Shown here piece after piece: positions 54,373 through 64,000 of a stretch of DNA of 64,000 nt. The DNA comes from an uncultured Eubacteriales bacterium (GTDB taxonomy: Bacteria > Bacillota > Clostridia > Peptostreptococcales > Anaerovoracaceae). The translations under genes were made by a program, and so were the position numbers. How positions within the stretch are numbered: position 1 is the stretch's first letter; each line of letters begins with the position of its first letter. Under the pieces are notes generated by a model that was not told where the DNA came from, ran no database searches, and worked only from the letters and a program-made list of their open reading frames with translations. The stretch spans positions 62,001-126,000 of the forward strand of contig CACZAM010000002.1 in assembly GCA_902779185.1 (NCBI GenBank), in the 5' to 3' direction.

Positions 54373-56655
54373 ATGAAATCAAAGAAAACAGGTAGAAGAA
54401 AAGTATTTGCGGTATTGATCGTTATACTGCTCATTGCATCATGGCTGATATCATTTTTAGGCCTTGGGAGCAATTTCGGCAATCTCGGCAAACAGCTCAA
54501 GTACGGACTCGATATCAACGGCGGAGTTTATGTATTGCTCGAAGCTGATTCAAAAGAGACGGGCACTGAACTGGCAGCGATCATGAATCAGACAAAGAGC
54601 GTTCTCGAAAACAGAGTCAACGCCATGGGAATAAGCGAAGCACAAGTTTCGATCGAAGGTGACAGACGCATCAGAGTCGAAATGCCGGGAGTTGAGGATG
54701 CCGAGGAAGCTATCTCACAGATCGGACGTACTGCCCAGCTGCAGTTCTTCCTGGCGGATGGGACGCTTGCCCTTACAGGTGAAGGAATAAGTGATTCGCA
54801 GATGGCAAACGACACGCAGAACGGCGGTTATAAGATCACGATCGACTTCACCAACGAAGGAAGCAATCTTTTTGCAGATGCTACAGAAAAAGCATATCAG
54901 GGCGGAGTTGAGCCTTCGATGACAGATGAAGAAGGAAATCTTGTTGACAGCAGAGCCATAGTTATCGCTCTTGATGATGAGGTCATCTCTGCTCCTCTCG
55001 TTCACGAAAAAATCAATTCAAGAACATGCGAGATCACAAGAAACGGCGGATTCAGCGAGACAGAAGCATCCCAGCTTTCCGCACTCATCAGAGGCGGTGC
55101 TCTTCCTGCCAATCTCGAAGAGATCAACTCTTCGGTCCAGACTGCTACGATCGGAGCCAATGCTCTCCAGCTTTCTGTTAAAGCCGGCGCGATCGGTCTC
55201 GGACTCGTCCTCATTCTTATGATAATTGCATACGGCATGCTTGGCGTTATCGCTGACCTTGCGCTTTTGCTTTACATACAGCTTGTTCTCTGGATCATGG
55301 TAGGAATGGGATCCGTTCTTACACTTCCTGGAATCGCAGGTATCATCCTGTCCATAGGTATGGCTGTAGACTCCAATGTCATTATATTCACCAGAATCAG
55401 GGAAGAGATACAGAAAGGCAAGTCAGTCAGAGTTGCGGTTGACATGGGATACCGCGCGGCTCTTTCAACGGTAGTTGACTCACAGACGACAACGCTTGTA
55501 GCCGCATTCGTGCTCTACATATTCGGAACCACATCGGTCAAGGGCTTCGCTCTTACGCTGATGATCGGTACTGTCGTATCAGTTATCACAGCCGTGTTCA
55601 TCACCCAGCTTTTCGTCAATCTCCTTGCAGAGAGCAAGAAGTTCGGAACGAATGCCATGTTTGGTGTCAAGGAAGACGGTACTCCGAGATTCAGCCGTGA
55701 CTTCAACATAAAGTTCATCGAGAACAGAAAGAAATTCTACGCGATAAGTCTTGCTGTTATCCTTATCGGGCTTGGCGCTTTTGCTTTCAAAGGCTTCAAC
55801 TACGGTATCGATTTTACCGGCGGCACCATGATGCAGATCGAGATGGGCGAGAAGGTAGACATTGACGAAGTCAAGAATGTTATAGCTGATTACAACCTTG
55901 ACCCGACCATCGTTTATGCAGGTGAGGGAAATACTCAGATAGTCATCAGAACTATCAAGGACCTCAAGTCCGCGGAGCGCTCTGAAGTTATTGGCACTAT
56001 TGCTGAAAAGTACGGAATTAAGGATGAAGACGTGCTCGCTTCTGAAGAGTTCGGGCCTACGGTCGGAAAGGACCTCAGAACTAACGCTACAAAGTCTATC
56101 CTGATCGCTGCTCTCTGCATGCTCATCTATATCAGGTTCAGATTCAAGAACTGGCAGTACGGACTTGCAGCCGTGGCAGGACTTGCGCACGACGTGCTTG
56201 TAGCTCTCTCTCTCTACGCGATATTCCGTATTACAATAAACAACCCGTTCATCGCAGGTATCCTGACTGTTGTAGGTTACTCGATAAACGACACGATCGT
56301 AGTATTCGACCGTATAAGAGAAAACACAAAGTTCTTCAAGCGCAAACAGGGCATTCAGCTCATCGATACGAGCATCAATCAGACGCTGTCGAGATCTCTC
56401 ATGACATCGCTCACGACCCTGCTCGTAATGATACCGCTGTTCATCATGGCATCATCGGAACTCAGATCGTTCCTCATCCCTCTGATGATCGGTGTATTCA
56501 CAGGTACTTACTCATCGATATTCCTCTGCAGCCCGGTATTCTATGAGCTGACAAAGAAAGAAGGAATATCCAAGTACGAAGACAACAAAGCAAAGGCAGA
56601 CAAGCAGAGAAAGAAATCTGCCAAGAGAAGAGACGACGAAGGAATAAGACTCTAG
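54373..56655 (+). CDS. secDF: Fused protein-export membrane protein SecDF
   Basis: Uses the proton or sodium gradient to help pull exported proteins through SecYEG. The 760 residues fuse SecD (1 to about 430) and SecF (about 440-735), with about 12 membrane helices. SecD marks are LKYGLDINGGVYVLLEAD and GMAVDSNVIIFTRIREE; SecF marks are NYGIDFTGGTMM, VGYSINDTIVVFDRIREN and a basic C-terminus. The nearest AGGAG is only 2 nt from the ATG (an AAAGG sits 12 nt away), an odd spacing. Its accessory YajC is truncated just upstream. Confidence 0.95.
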   Translation: MKSKKTGRRKVFAVLIVILLIASWLISFLGLGSNFGNLGKQLKYGLDINGGVYVLLEADSKETGTELAAIMNQTKSVLENRVNAMGISEAQVSIEGDRRIRVEMPGVEDAEEAISQIGRTAQLQFFLADGTLALTGEGISDSQMANDTQNGGYKITIDFTNEGSNLFADATEKAYQGGVEPSMTDEEGNLVDSRAIVIALDDEVISAPLVHEKINSRTCEITRNGGFSETEASQLSALIRGGALPANLEEINSSVQTATIGANALQLSVKAGAIGLGLVLILMIIAYGMLGVIADLALLLYIQLVLWIMVGMGSVLTLPGIAGIILSIGMAVDSNVIIFTRIREEIQKGKSVRVAVDMGYRAALSTVVDSQTTTLVAAFVLYIFGTTSVKGFALTLMIGTVVSVITAVFITQLFVNLLAESKKFGTNAMFGVKEDGTPRFSRDFNIKFIENRKKFYAISLAVILIGLGAFAFKGFNYGIDFTGGTMMQIEMGEKVDIDEVKNVIADYNLDPTIVYAGEGNTQIVIRTIKDLKSAERSEVIGTIAEKYGIKDEDVLASEEFGPTVGKDLRTNATKSILIAALCMLIYIRFRFKNWQYGLAAVAGLAHDVLVALSLYAIFRITINNPFIAGILTVVGYSINDTIVVFDRIRENTKFFKRKQGIQLIDTSINQTLSRSLMTSLTTLLVMIPLFIMASSELRSFLIPLMIGVFTGTYSSIFLCSPVFYELTKKEGISKYEDNKAKADKQRKKSAKRRDDEGIRL

Positions 56656-56683
56656 GATCTCTTATCGCATATCAGGAGACATA

Positions 56684-58885
56684 ATGGCTGCACCTAAAGT
56701 TATTGACCTGTCAACTGAAAAATTCATAAGGGATATGACCGAGATCAATCCGAAATACGATGACTCAGTCATTATCAAAGCCTACGAAATTGCCCGCAAA
56801 TTACATGACGGGCAATTTCGCAAGAGCGGAGAACCTTATATCATCCATCCGATAGCAGTAGCAAAAATACTTGCTCAGTTTGGTATGGATAATGAGACAG
56901 TCATTGCAGGGCTCCTGCACGATTCAATTGAAGATACCGGATATACAAGAGAGCAGCTGGCTGAGGATTTTGATGAAAAGATAGCGGATCTTGTAGAAGG
57001 CGTTACAAAGCTTACAAACATCAGCTATGACTCAAGTGAAGCGGCACAGGCAGAAAACTTCCGAAAGATGTTCCTGGCCATGTCAAAAGACATAAGAGTA
57101 CTTATCGTCAAGCTGGCGGACCGCCTTCACAACATGCGTACTCTTGAGTACATGCCAACAAATAAGCGTACAACAAAGGCGATGGAGACTCTTGAGATCT
57201 ACGCTCCTCTGGCAGGCAGACTCGGAATATTCAGCATAAAATTTGAACTAGAAGATCTTGCTCTTAAATATCTGCATCCGCTTGAGTATAAAAAGCTGGT
57301 GGCGGCTGTTGACCGCAGAAAGCATGAGTACGCTAGAAACCTCAAGATCCTTACCGGAACAATATCAAACATTCTTGACGAAGCAGGCATCCAGCATGAT
57401 GTAAAGGGAAGGTCCAAGCATCTGTACAGCATCTATCGGAAGATGATAGTTCAGCAGAAGCAGATCGATGAGATCTTCGATATCCTCGCTGTAAGGATAC
57501 TTGTAGGCAGCGTAAAGGACTGTTACGCCGCTCTCGGCCTTGTTCATAACAGGTGGAAGCCTATACCCGGAAGGTTCAAAGACTATATAGCGATGCCTAA
57601 GCCTAACATGTATCAGTCAATACATACGACTGTACTTGGGGACAACGGCGAACCTTTCGAGATACAGATCAGGACTTACGAGATGCACCGCATAGCGGAG
57701 TATGGTATCGCGGCACACTGGAAGTACAAGGAAGGCAAGGTTTCAGGCACAGTAGACGACAGTGAGCAGAAACTAGCGTGGCTCAGACAGGCTCTGGAGT
57801 GGCAGAAGGAAGCCGATGACTCGGTCGAATTCCTTAATACCGTAAAGGTCGACCTTTTCGATAATCAGGTGTTTGTATTCACTCCGGGAGGAGACGTTAT
57901 TGAACTTCCGGCTGAAAGTACGCCTCTCGATTTCGCTTTCAAGATCCATACGGATGTAGGGATAAGATGCGTCGGGGCGAAAGTTAACGGAAAGATGGTA
58001 ACCATTGACCATCCTCTGCAGAACGGAGATATCGTTGAGATAGTCACTTCCGCGAACTCATCCGGCCCGAGTGTTGAATGGCTCAAGAAGTGCAAGACAT
58101 CAGGAGCAAAAAATAAGATACGGAACTGGCTCAGAAAAGCCGACAAGGACAACGATGTCAGCAAGGGCCGCACAAACATAAACAATTACATAAAAAAGAA
58201 GGGCTACGATCCTGCTCTGGTCACAAAGAATGCTTACATTCTCAAGGCCGTCAAGGACTTCAACTGCAGCAATGTAAACGAACTCTTCCTGCAGATCTCC
58301 AGAGGCGGAAGCACCGTTTCCAAGCTCGGTCAGAAACTGATCGAATACTATGAATCGGACAACCAGATCAAGGAAAAAGAGCCTGAACAGATCGAAGTAA
58401 AAAAGAAGCCTGTCACAAAAGCATCCGGACAGTCAGAGAACGGCATTATAGTAAAAGGAGCAGACAATCTTCTGATCAGAAGAGCCACATGCTGCAATCC
58501 TGTTCCTGGAGACTCTATCATAGGTTACATTTCCAAGGGAAAAGGTATAACCGTACACAGAACTGACTGCGCAAACATACGCAACATAAGAGAAGAAGAC
58601 CGCGGCAGACTTATCGAGGTGAACTGGGATTCACCAAATGAGAACAGAAAATATTATGCAGACATCCAGGTCGTTTCTGAAGAAAGGAAAGGACTGTTCA
58701 AGGATATATCAAAGGTTTGCGATGACTACGACCTTGAAGTAGTAGGTCTCAACCTCACTCCGGGAGAGCCGGGAACCACCAATACTCTTCTGACTGTTGA
58801 GATCACAGACATGCACCAGATACAGAGGCTTCTGACAGCACTCAGACAGGTTGAGGGCGTAATCAAAGTCTTCAGACCAAGATAA
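56684..58885 (+). CDS. relA: Bifunctional (p)ppGpp synthetase/hydrolase (Rel)
   Basis: Stringent-response enzyme that makes and degrades (p)ppGpp. The 733 residues have an HD hydrolase domain with H79-D80 and E83-D84 (LLHDSIED), a synthetase domain with GRSKHLYSIYRKM and the RFKD motif typical of bifunctional Rel, a TGS domain (about 395-455; VFVFTPGGDVIELP), a cysteine-containing region (RRATCCNPVPGD), and a C-terminal ACT domain. Both activities look intact. AGGAG precedes the ATG. The gene recJ and apt, often found before relA in Clostridia, are absent. Confidence 0.95.
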   Translation: MAAPKVIDLSTEKFIRDMTEINPKYDDSVIIKAYEIARKLHDGQFRKSGEPYIIHPIAVAKILAQFGMDNETVIAGLLHDSIEDTGYTREQLAEDFDEKIADLVEGVTKLTNISYDSSEAAQAENFRKMFLAMSKDIRVLIVKLADRLHNMRTLEYMPTNKRTTKAMETLEIYAPLAGRLGIFSIKFELEDLALKYLHPLEYKKLVAAVDRRKHEYARNLKILTGTISNILDEAGIQHDVKGRSKHLYSIYRKMIVQQKQIDEIFDILAVRILVGSVKDCYAALGLVHNRWKPIPGRFKDYIAMPKPNMYQSIHTTVLGDNGEPFEIQIRTYEMHRIAEYGIAAHWKYKEGKVSGTVDDSEQKLAWLRQALEWQKEADDSVEFLNTVKVDLFDNQVFVFTPGGDVIELPAESTPLDFAFKIHTDVGIRCVGAKVNGKMVTIDHPLQNGDIVEIVTSANSSGPSVEWLKKCKTSGAKNKIRNWLRKADKDNDVSKGRTNINNYIKKKGYDPALVTKNAYILKAVKDFNCSNVNELFLQISRGGSTVSKLGQKLIEYYESDNQIKEKEPEQIEVKKKPVTKASGQSENGIIVKGADNLLIRRATCCNPVPGDSIIGYISKGKGITVHRTDCANIRNIREEDRGRLIEVNWDSPNENRKYYADIQVVSEERKGLFKDISKVCDDYDLEVVGLNLTPGEPGTTNTLLTVEITDMHQIQRLLTALRQVEGVIKVFRPR

Positions 58886-58895
58886 GGAGGATCTC

Positions 58896-59489
58896 ATGGG
58901 ACTGGATATAAAATGCTATCCGGACGGAATATATGGAGAAAACACGTATCTCATCGAAGATCAGGCAACAGGGTTTAAGGCAATCATCGATCCGGGATAT
59001 TACGGAGTCGATGTAAAAATGGATATACAGAATAACGCATATCTTAAGTATGTACTTCTCACTCACGGACATCACGACCATTTCTTCGAAGCAAAAGAAT
59101 ATGTGGAAGAATACAGTTCTGTCAGATTCGCAGCTCCTGAAAAGGACGTTGCTCTGATCCACAGCTATCCGTATCCTTGTCCGGAACCATCTATGCTTCT
59201 GAAAGAAGGCGATATAATCACGCTTGGTGAAACAGAGATCCGCGTGATAGAAACACCGGGTCATACAGGCGGCGGTGTATGCTTCGCAACTGACAGGGAG
59301 GTATTCACCGGAGACACGCTGTTCAGATTAAGTGTCGGCAGGACGGATCTTCCTACAGGCGACTGGAATACGCTTGTAAAGTCGATAAGCGAAAAGCTTT
59401 ACACACTTGATGATGAGCTTGTGGTTTATCCGGGACACGGCGCGGCGACGACTATCGGGTACGAAAAGAGGGCAAATCCGTTTGTATAG
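58896..59489 (+). CDS. Metallo-beta-lactamase-fold hydrolase (glyoxalase II-like)
   Basis: The 197 residues have the binuclear metal motif H57-x-H59-x-D61-H62 (THGHHDH), then ETPGHTGGGVCF, FTGDTLF and a VYPGHGAATT ending with the last metal histidine. This fits the short hydroxyacylglutathione-hydrolase-like group often found after relA in Clostridia; the true substrate is unknown. A perfect AAGGAGG lies 7 nt upstream. The dtd gene that usually separates relA from this one is missing. Its 3' end overlaps hemZ by 8 bp. Confidence 0.92.
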   Translation: MGLDIKCYPDGIYGENTYLIEDQATGFKAIIDPGYYGVDVKMDIQNNAYLKYVLLTHGHHDHFFEAKEYVEEYSSVRFAAPEKDVALIHSYPYPCPEPSMLLKEGDIITLGETEIRVIETPGHTGGGVCFATDREVFTGDTLFRLSVGRTDLPTGDWNTLVKSISEKLYTLDDELVVYPGHGAATTIGYEKRANPFV

Positions 59490-60855
59490 GTTCTACATAA
59501 ATAAAACCGAAGATGACTATCATTTCATGGAGCTTGGCAGGGTATTCTTTCCTGATGACGGCTTTGAAACCATAGCATACAGCGGGAAACCCGTAGCGCA
59601 TCTTCTCGGTGAAAACAGCTTTTTCGTAAACGAAAAGGGCAGCGAAGACCATGAAGAGATCAAGCGGGAGTTTTATGAACTCATGTCCTCGATAACCGGG
59701 ATAAGACCGCCATGGGGAACATTAACAGGCGTAAGACCTCTTAAACCGGCTCTCGTGATGTGCCGGGAAACTTCTGTCAGGAGCATGGAAGGCACAATGA
59801 GGGAAAAGTACCTTCTGAGCGCTTCAAAAGCTTCACTCCTTGCAGACATAGCGGATTATCAGCTCGCAAACATAAATGGCGTTCCGTGGGAAAAAGCATC
59901 GCTGTACATAGGCATACCTTTCTGCCCGACTAGATGCGCGTACTGCAGTTTCGCCTCCAATGTAGCCCCTGCTGAAGAACGAGCTGTTTATCTGAAAAAC
60001 CTGCTTAGCGAGGTTTCATACGCAGGCAGGCTTGCATGCGAAAAAGGAACCGTGCTTGAAAGCATATATATCGGAGGAGGAACTCCTACGACCCTGAGTG
60101 AAAGTCAGCTTGATGCACTGATAAACAGAGTGGCAGAAGCGTACTGCGTGGATCCTGCGTCTCTGGAATTCACGGTAGAGGCCGGCCGGCCTGATACCAT
60201 AACCAAAGAAAAACTCGATACGCTGAAAAGACACGGGATCAGGCGTATCAGCATCAATCCGCAGTCCATGAAGGACCGGACCTTAAAACTTATAGGACGG
60301 GATCACAGCGCAGACGATATACGCGAAGGATTCCGCCTTGCCAGAGAGACGGGATTCGATGTGATAAATGCCGACCTTATAGCAGGCCTTCCGGAAGAGG
60401 ATATCAGGGACTTTGAGGCAAGCCTCGGGGAGATCATCAGTCTGGGTGCTGAAAACATAACCATACATACACTGTCTGTAAAAAGCGGATCGAGACTCAA
60501 AGAGAATGATCCGGAATACTACAGAAAAAATGCTGCAACCGTCAGCGGAATGCTCGACCTTTCAAGAAAAATGCTCAGCTCTGCCGGATACAGACCGTAT
60601 TACATCTACAGGCAGAAGCATCAGATAGGAGCTCTCGAAAACGTCGGATGGTGCCTACCGGGGAAGCATTCGATATATAACATACGAATAATGGAAGACA
60701 GGCAGACGGTGATCGGTCTCGGAGCAGGAGCTGTCGGAAAGGTATATCATCCGGCAGAAGACAGGATAGACCGCATAGCAAATGTCAGCAATTACAGGAT
60801 ATACAGCGAGAGATTTGATGAAATGATCTCCCGCAAGAACGAATACTATAAATGA
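59482..60855 (+). CDS. hemZ: HemZ-type oxygen-independent coproporphyrinogen III oxidase-like radical SAM protein
   Basis: A 457-residue radical SAM protein with the cluster motif C148-x3-C152-x2-C155 (FCPTRCAYCSF), the IYIGGGTPTTL segment and the TVEAGRPDT/INPQSM region of the HemN/HemZ family. The long N-terminal part (about 1-140) before the core is typical of HemZ. The TTG start at 59482 is preceded by GAGGG 9 nt upstream and overlaps the MBL gene; an earlier in-frame TTG would add unrelated residues. No other haem gene is nearby, and some family members are not true coproporphyrinogen oxidases, so the reaction is inferred. Confidence 0.88.
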   Translation: MYRFYINKTEDDYHFMELGRVFFPDDGFETIAYSGKPVAHLLGENSFFVNEKGSEDHEEIKREFYELMSSITGIRPPWGTLTGVRPLKPALVMCRETSVRSMEGTMREKYLLSASKASLLADIADYQLANINGVPWEKASLYIGIPFCPTRCAYCSFASNVAPAEERAVYLKNLLSEVSYAGRLACEKGTVLESIYIGGGTPTTLSESQLDALINRVAEAYCVDPASLEFTVEAGRPDTITKEKLDTLKRHGIRRISINPQSMKDRTLKLIGRDHSADDIREGFRLARETGFDVINADLIAGLPEEDIRDFEASLGEIISLGAENITIHTLSVKSGSRLKENDPEYYRKNAATVSGMLDLSRKMLSSAGYRPYYIYRQKHQIGALENVGWCLPGKHSIYNIRIMEDRQTVIGLGAGAVGKVYHPAEDRIDRIANVSNYRIYSERFDEMISRKNEYYK

Positions 60856-60876
60856 TCCGCAGGAAAGGATAAGAAG

Positions 60877-62124
60877 ATGGCAATGAAAGCGCCAAAAGGC
60901 ACTAAGGATATGCTGCCGCAGGATGCATACAGATGGCAGTATATAGAAAATGAGTGGGCTAAGATATGCTCTGAATACGGTTTCAGGGAGATCAGGACTC
61001 CTGTATTCGAATCGACAGATCTTTTCAACAGAGGAGTGGGAGACACTACCGACATCGTTCAGAAAGAGATGTACACATTCGAGGATATGGGCGGCCGCAG
61101 TATTACTCTCAAGCCTGAAGGAACATCGCCGGCTGTCAGAGCATTTATTGAAAGTAACCTCTATGCAGAGACTCAGCCTACAAAGATATTTTACGACACC
61201 CCATGCTACAGATATGAAAAGCCACAGGCAGGAAGGCTGAGAGAATTCCATCAGTTCGGAATAGAAAATTTCGGCACTCCGTCAATGATGGCAGATGCTG
61301 AGATCATCGCTCTAGGACATGATTTTCTTAAACGCATGGGAATAGAAGATATAGAGCTTCACATTTCAAGTGTAGGATGCAGAAAGTGCAGGCCTGTGTA
61401 CAGGAAGGTGCTGCAGGACTATCTGAGACCTAAGTACGATTGCCTCTGCGAAACCTGCAAATCAAGATTCGATAAAAACCCGATGAGGATACTCGACTGC
61501 AAGTCGCCTGAAGACCAGGAAGCGGTCAAGGACGCGCCTATGATGATCGACTACATGTGCGAAGACTGCCGCAAGGACTTCGAAGATCTCAAGTCGTATC
61601 TCGACGCGATGGGTATAGAATACGTTGTGGATCCGTCTATCGTAAGAGGTCTCGACTACTACACCAAGACGGCGTTCGAGTTCATTACCACAAAGATCGG
61701 CGCTCAGGGCACTGTCTGCGGAGGCGGAAGGTACGATCACCTCATTGAGGAAGTAGGCGGACCGGATATGCCGGGCGTCGGTTTCGGACTCGGAAAGGAA
61801 AGACTGCTGATGCTCATGGAAGCCTGCGGATATGATTTCGGAACAGCTCCTGCACCGCAGATATTCCTTGCATGGATAGGCGATGAAGCAAAACTTTACG
61901 CTCTGAAGCTCCTCCACGAGCTCAGAGGACAGGGCATCAGGGCTGACATGGATACGAGGGAACGCAATCTTAAGGGACAGATGAAATACGCCAATAAGCT
62001 GGGAGCCGAATACACGGCTGTCATAGGAGGCGATGAAGTCGCAAGCGGAGAGATTACTCTCAAGAACATGTCTACATCAGAACAAACGAAAGTCAGAAGG
62101 GAGGATCTCGCAGATGCTTTATAA
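60877..62124 (+). CDS. hisS: Histidyl-tRNA synthetase
   Basis: Charges tRNA-His. The 415 residues have class II motifs: the [12 protein letters not shown] start, [23 protein letters not shown] (split across motif 2), [16 protein letters not shown], the HisRS signature [13 protein letters not shown], and a C-terminal anticodon-binding domain. AGGAAAGGATAAGAAG precedes the ATG. The hisS-aspS pair is standard in Firmicutes, with aspS starting inside the last codons of hisS. Confidence 0.96.
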   Translation: MAMKAPKGTKDMLPQDAYRWQYIENEWAKICSEYGFREIRTPVFESTDLFNRGVGDTTDIVQKEMYTFEDMGGRSITLKPEGTSPAVRAFIESNLYAETQPTKIFYDTPCYRYEKPQAGRLREFHQFGIENFGTPSMMADAEIIALGHDFLKRMGIEDIELHISSVGCRKCRPVYRKVLQDYLRPKYDCLCETCKSRFDKNPMRILDCKSPEDQEAVKDAPMMIDYMCEDCRKDFEDLKSYLDAMGIEYVVDPSIVRGLDYYTKTAFEFITTKIGAQGTVCGGGRYDHLIEEVGGPDMPGVGFGLGKERLLMLMEACGYDFGTAPAPQIFLAWIGDEAKLYALKLLHELRGQGIRADMDTRERNLKGQMKYANKLGAEYTAVIGGDEVASGEITLKNMSTSEQTKVRREDLADAL

Positions 62125-63874
62125 GAGAACTCATATGTGCGGTGAGCTGAGACTTGCCGATGAGGGGAAGAACGTTGTGCTTAATGGCTGGGTGGCCAAG
62201 GCCAGAAGCCTCGGCGGACTGGTCTTTGTAGATATCCGTGACAAAACGGGGATCACTCAGGTAACGTTCAATGAGGACGCTCCGGAGGAAGTCATCGAGA
62301 AGGCGAAGGGCCTCAGCCGCGAGTACTGCATAGGTGTAAAGGGCATTGTAAAGGAAAGGTCTTCCAAAAACCCTAACATCCCGACCGGAGACATCGAAGT
62401 GTTCGCAAGCGACCTTACGGTTTACTCGACATCCGAAACTCCGCCTATCTATATCAAGGACGACGATAACGTAAATGATGATCTGAGACTCAAGTACAGA
62501 TATCTCGACCTCAGAAAGCACAAAATGCAGAGAAACCTGACTTTCAGACATAAGATAGTCAAGTGCACACGTGACTATTTCGATGAGCAGGGATTCACCG
62601 AAGTTGAGACTCCGGTACTCATAAAGCCAACTCCTGAAGGAGCCAGAGACTATATCGTACCGAGCAGAGTCCACAACGGTTACTTCTACGCTCTCCCTCA
62701 GTCGCCTCAGATGTTCAAGCAGCTTCTGATGGTAGGAGGTACGGACAGATACGTGCAGATCGCGAAGTGCTTCAGAGATGAAGACTTAAGGGCTGACAGA
62801 CAGCCTGAGTTCACACAGATCGACCTTGAGATGTCATTCGCGGGAGTCGATGATGTCATAGAAGTTCAGGAAGGCTTCATCAAGAGAGTCATGAAGGAAG
62901 TAAAGGGGATCGATGTCGTTACTCCTTTCCCGAGACTTTCCTATGACGAAGCAATGGAAAGATACGGTTCCGACAAGCCTGACACAAGATTCGGGATCGA
63001 ACTTATCAAACTGAACGATGTTTTTGAAGGCTGCGGATTCGAGCTGTTCACAAAGAATCTCGAAGAAGGCGGAGATATCAGAGGTATCTGCGTACCTGGA
63101 GGAGCAGCTGAATTCTCACGCAAGAAGATCGACAAACTTACCAACGAGGTAAAGCACTACGGTGCGCACGGTCTGGTATGGATCAAGAATGACGGAGATG
63201 CTATATCTTCATCGATCGGAAAATTCTTCAGTGAAGAAGAACTCAAGGCTGTCCTTGATAAATGCGGAGCCGGCAGCGGTGACGCAGTTTTCATCGTCAG
63301 CGGCACTCGGAAAGTCACATACGACTCACTTGGATTCCTCAGACGCAGGATCGCAGGCCTCATGGGAATGCTCGATGATGGGCAGTATAACTTCCTCTGG
63401 GTCGTTGATTTCCCAATGTTTGAGCAGGATGAAGACGGCAACCTGAAGGCTATGCATCATCCGTTCACACAGCCAAAGCTTGATCAGCTTGACAAACTCG
63501 ATACAGACATTCTGGGACTCAAGGCTAACGCATATGATATCGTACTCAACGGTGTTGAACTCGGCGGCGGAAGCGTCAGAATACATGATAAAGACCTCCA
63601 GGCCCGCATGTTCAAGGCTCTCGGTCTTACTGATGAAGAATGCCAGGAGAAGTTCGGATTCCTGATCGAAGCGTTCAAATACGGAGCACCTCCTCACGCA
63701 GGACTGGCCTACGGACTTGACAGACTGGTAATGCTCCTCCTCGGCGAGAAGAGTATCAGAGAGGTCATAGCATTCCCGAAGAATCAGAACGCTGAATGCC
63801 CGGTATGCGAGGCACCGGCTCCTGCAGGCGCCGGACAGCTTGAAGAACTCGGCATTGAGCTCATAGAGGAATAA
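62114..63874 (+). CDS. aspS: Aspartyl-tRNA synthetase
   Basis: Charges tRNA-Asp. The 586-residue bacterial-type enzyme has an N-terminal OB-fold anticodon domain, class II motif 2 ([23 protein letters not shown] in part), the GAD insertion domain (about 290-420), and motif 3 ([15 protein letters not shown]). The ATG at 62114 lies within hisS (11 bp overlap) with GGGAGG about 9 nt upstream, giving the conserved start [12 protein letters not shown]. Its stop overlaps the nadD start by one base. Presence of a separate Asn enzyme cannot be judged here. Confidence 0.96.
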   Translation: MLYKRTHMCGELRLADEGKNVVLNGWVAKARSLGGLVFVDIRDKTGITQVTFNEDAPEEVIEKAKGLSREYCIGVKGIVKERSSKNPNIPTGDIEVFASDLTVYSTSETPPIYIKDDDNVNDDLRLKYRYLDLRKHKMQRNLTFRHKIVKCTRDYFDEQGFTEVETPVLIKPTPEGARDYIVPSRVHNGYFYALPQSPQMFKQLLMVGGTDRYVQIAKCFRDEDLRADRQPEFTQIDLEMSFAGVDDVIEVQEGFIKRVMKEVKGIDVVTPFPRLSYDEAMERYGSDKPDTRFGIELIKLNDVFEGCGFELFTKNLEEGGDIRGICVPGGAAEFSRKKIDKLTNEVKHYGAHGLVWIKNDGDAISSSIGKFFSEEELKAVLDKCGAGSGDAVFIVSGTRKVTYDSLGFLRRRIAGLMGMLDDGQYNFLWVVDFPMFEQDEDGNLKAMHHPFTQPKLDQLDKLDTDILGLKANAYDIVLNGVELGGGSVRIHDKDLQARMFKALGLTDEECQEKFGFLIEAFKYGAPPHAGLAYGLDRLVMLLLGEKSIREVIAFPKNQNAECPVCEAPAPAGAGQLEELGIELIEE

Positions 63875-64000
63875 TGAACAACGGGAAAAAGTACGGTATA
63901 TACGGCGGCAGTTTTGACCCCATACATATAGGGCATGTTACTCTTGCCGACAGCGCGGTCAGAGAGTGCGGACTTGACAAGCTTATATTCATGCCCGCAT
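63874..64000 (+). CDS. nadD: Nicotinate-nucleotide adenylyltransferase, N-terminal part (runs off the window)
   Basis: The first 42 codons read [21 protein letters not shown] and then LADSAVRECGLDKLIFMPA. GGSFDPIHIGH is the nucleotidyltransferase signature, and the rest matches NadD better than CoaD. It would make nicotinate adenine dinucleotide in NAD synthesis; nadK in this window uses the NAD product. It overlaps the aspS stop by one base, with AGAGGA upstream. Confidence 0.88.
   Translation, partial: MNNGKKYGIYGGSFDPIHIGHVTLADSAVRECGLDKLIFMPA

Overview
The window is a dense stretch of bacterial chromosome made almost entirely of core housekeeping genes. Nearly all lie on the + strand, with short gaps or 1-11 bp start/stop overlaps. 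AGGAGG-type ribosome sites, several TTG starts, the gene order (rpsO-pnp; plsX-rnc-smc-ftsY; der-plsY-gpsA; dgt-dnaG-rpoD-trmK; secDF-relA-MBL-hemZ-hisS-aspS-nadD) and a Firmicutes-style 6S RNA point to the class Clostridia. Strict anaerobic life is suggested by the oxygen-independent HemZ, butyrate kinase and a giant 2-hydroxyacyl-CoA dehydratase activase. I cannot fix the family from sequence alone; something near Family XIII/Anaerovoracaceae or Lachnospiraceae is a guess. No phage, IS element, CRISPR array or defence island was seen.

Layout: 1-4.3 kb, end of rpsO, pnp and ppk1; 4.3-4.6 kb, a small divergent membrane protein; 4.8-7.9 kb, ileS; 8.0-9.1 kb, rlmN; 9.2-21.9 kb, a long chain plsX-rnc-smc-ftsY-der-plsY-gpsA-miaB-cls-M50 protease (lipid synthesis, RNA processing, chromosome condensation, protein targeting); 21.9-26.5 kb, DNA repair (nth, sbcD, sbcC); 26.6-28.9 kb, pgk-tpiA-secG; 29.0-30.8 kb, a degenerate membrane-pyrophosphatase homologue; 30.9-36.4 kb, buk, pheS, pheT and an RluA-type pseudouridine synthase; 36.5-37.3 kb, nadK on the minus strand; 37.4-42.7 kb, an unknown protein then dgt-dnaG-rpoD-trmK; 42.7-43.0 kb, RNase P RNA; 43.1-48.4 kb, the activase, yebC and 6S RNA; 48.5-53.6 kb, a repeat-bearing P1 peptidase, polA and coaE; 53.7-54.2 kb, tRNA-Leu(GAG), half of a tRNA-Leu(CAA), and a headless yajC; 54.4-64 kb, secDF, relA, an MBL hydrolase, hemZ, hisS, aspS and the start of nadD.

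Four items stand out. (1) A P1/DmpA-type self-cleaving peptidase carries about 260 residues of acidic tandem repeats placed just before its predicted cleavage site. (2) An intact 599-residue membrane-pyrophosphatase homologue has lost every pyrophosphate/metal-binding motif. (3) The isoleucyl-tRNA synthetase is of the IleS2 type and its HIGH signature reads GIHH. (4) An abrupt junction fuses the 5' half of tRNA-Leu(CAA) to the middle of yajC, either a deletion or an assembly error.
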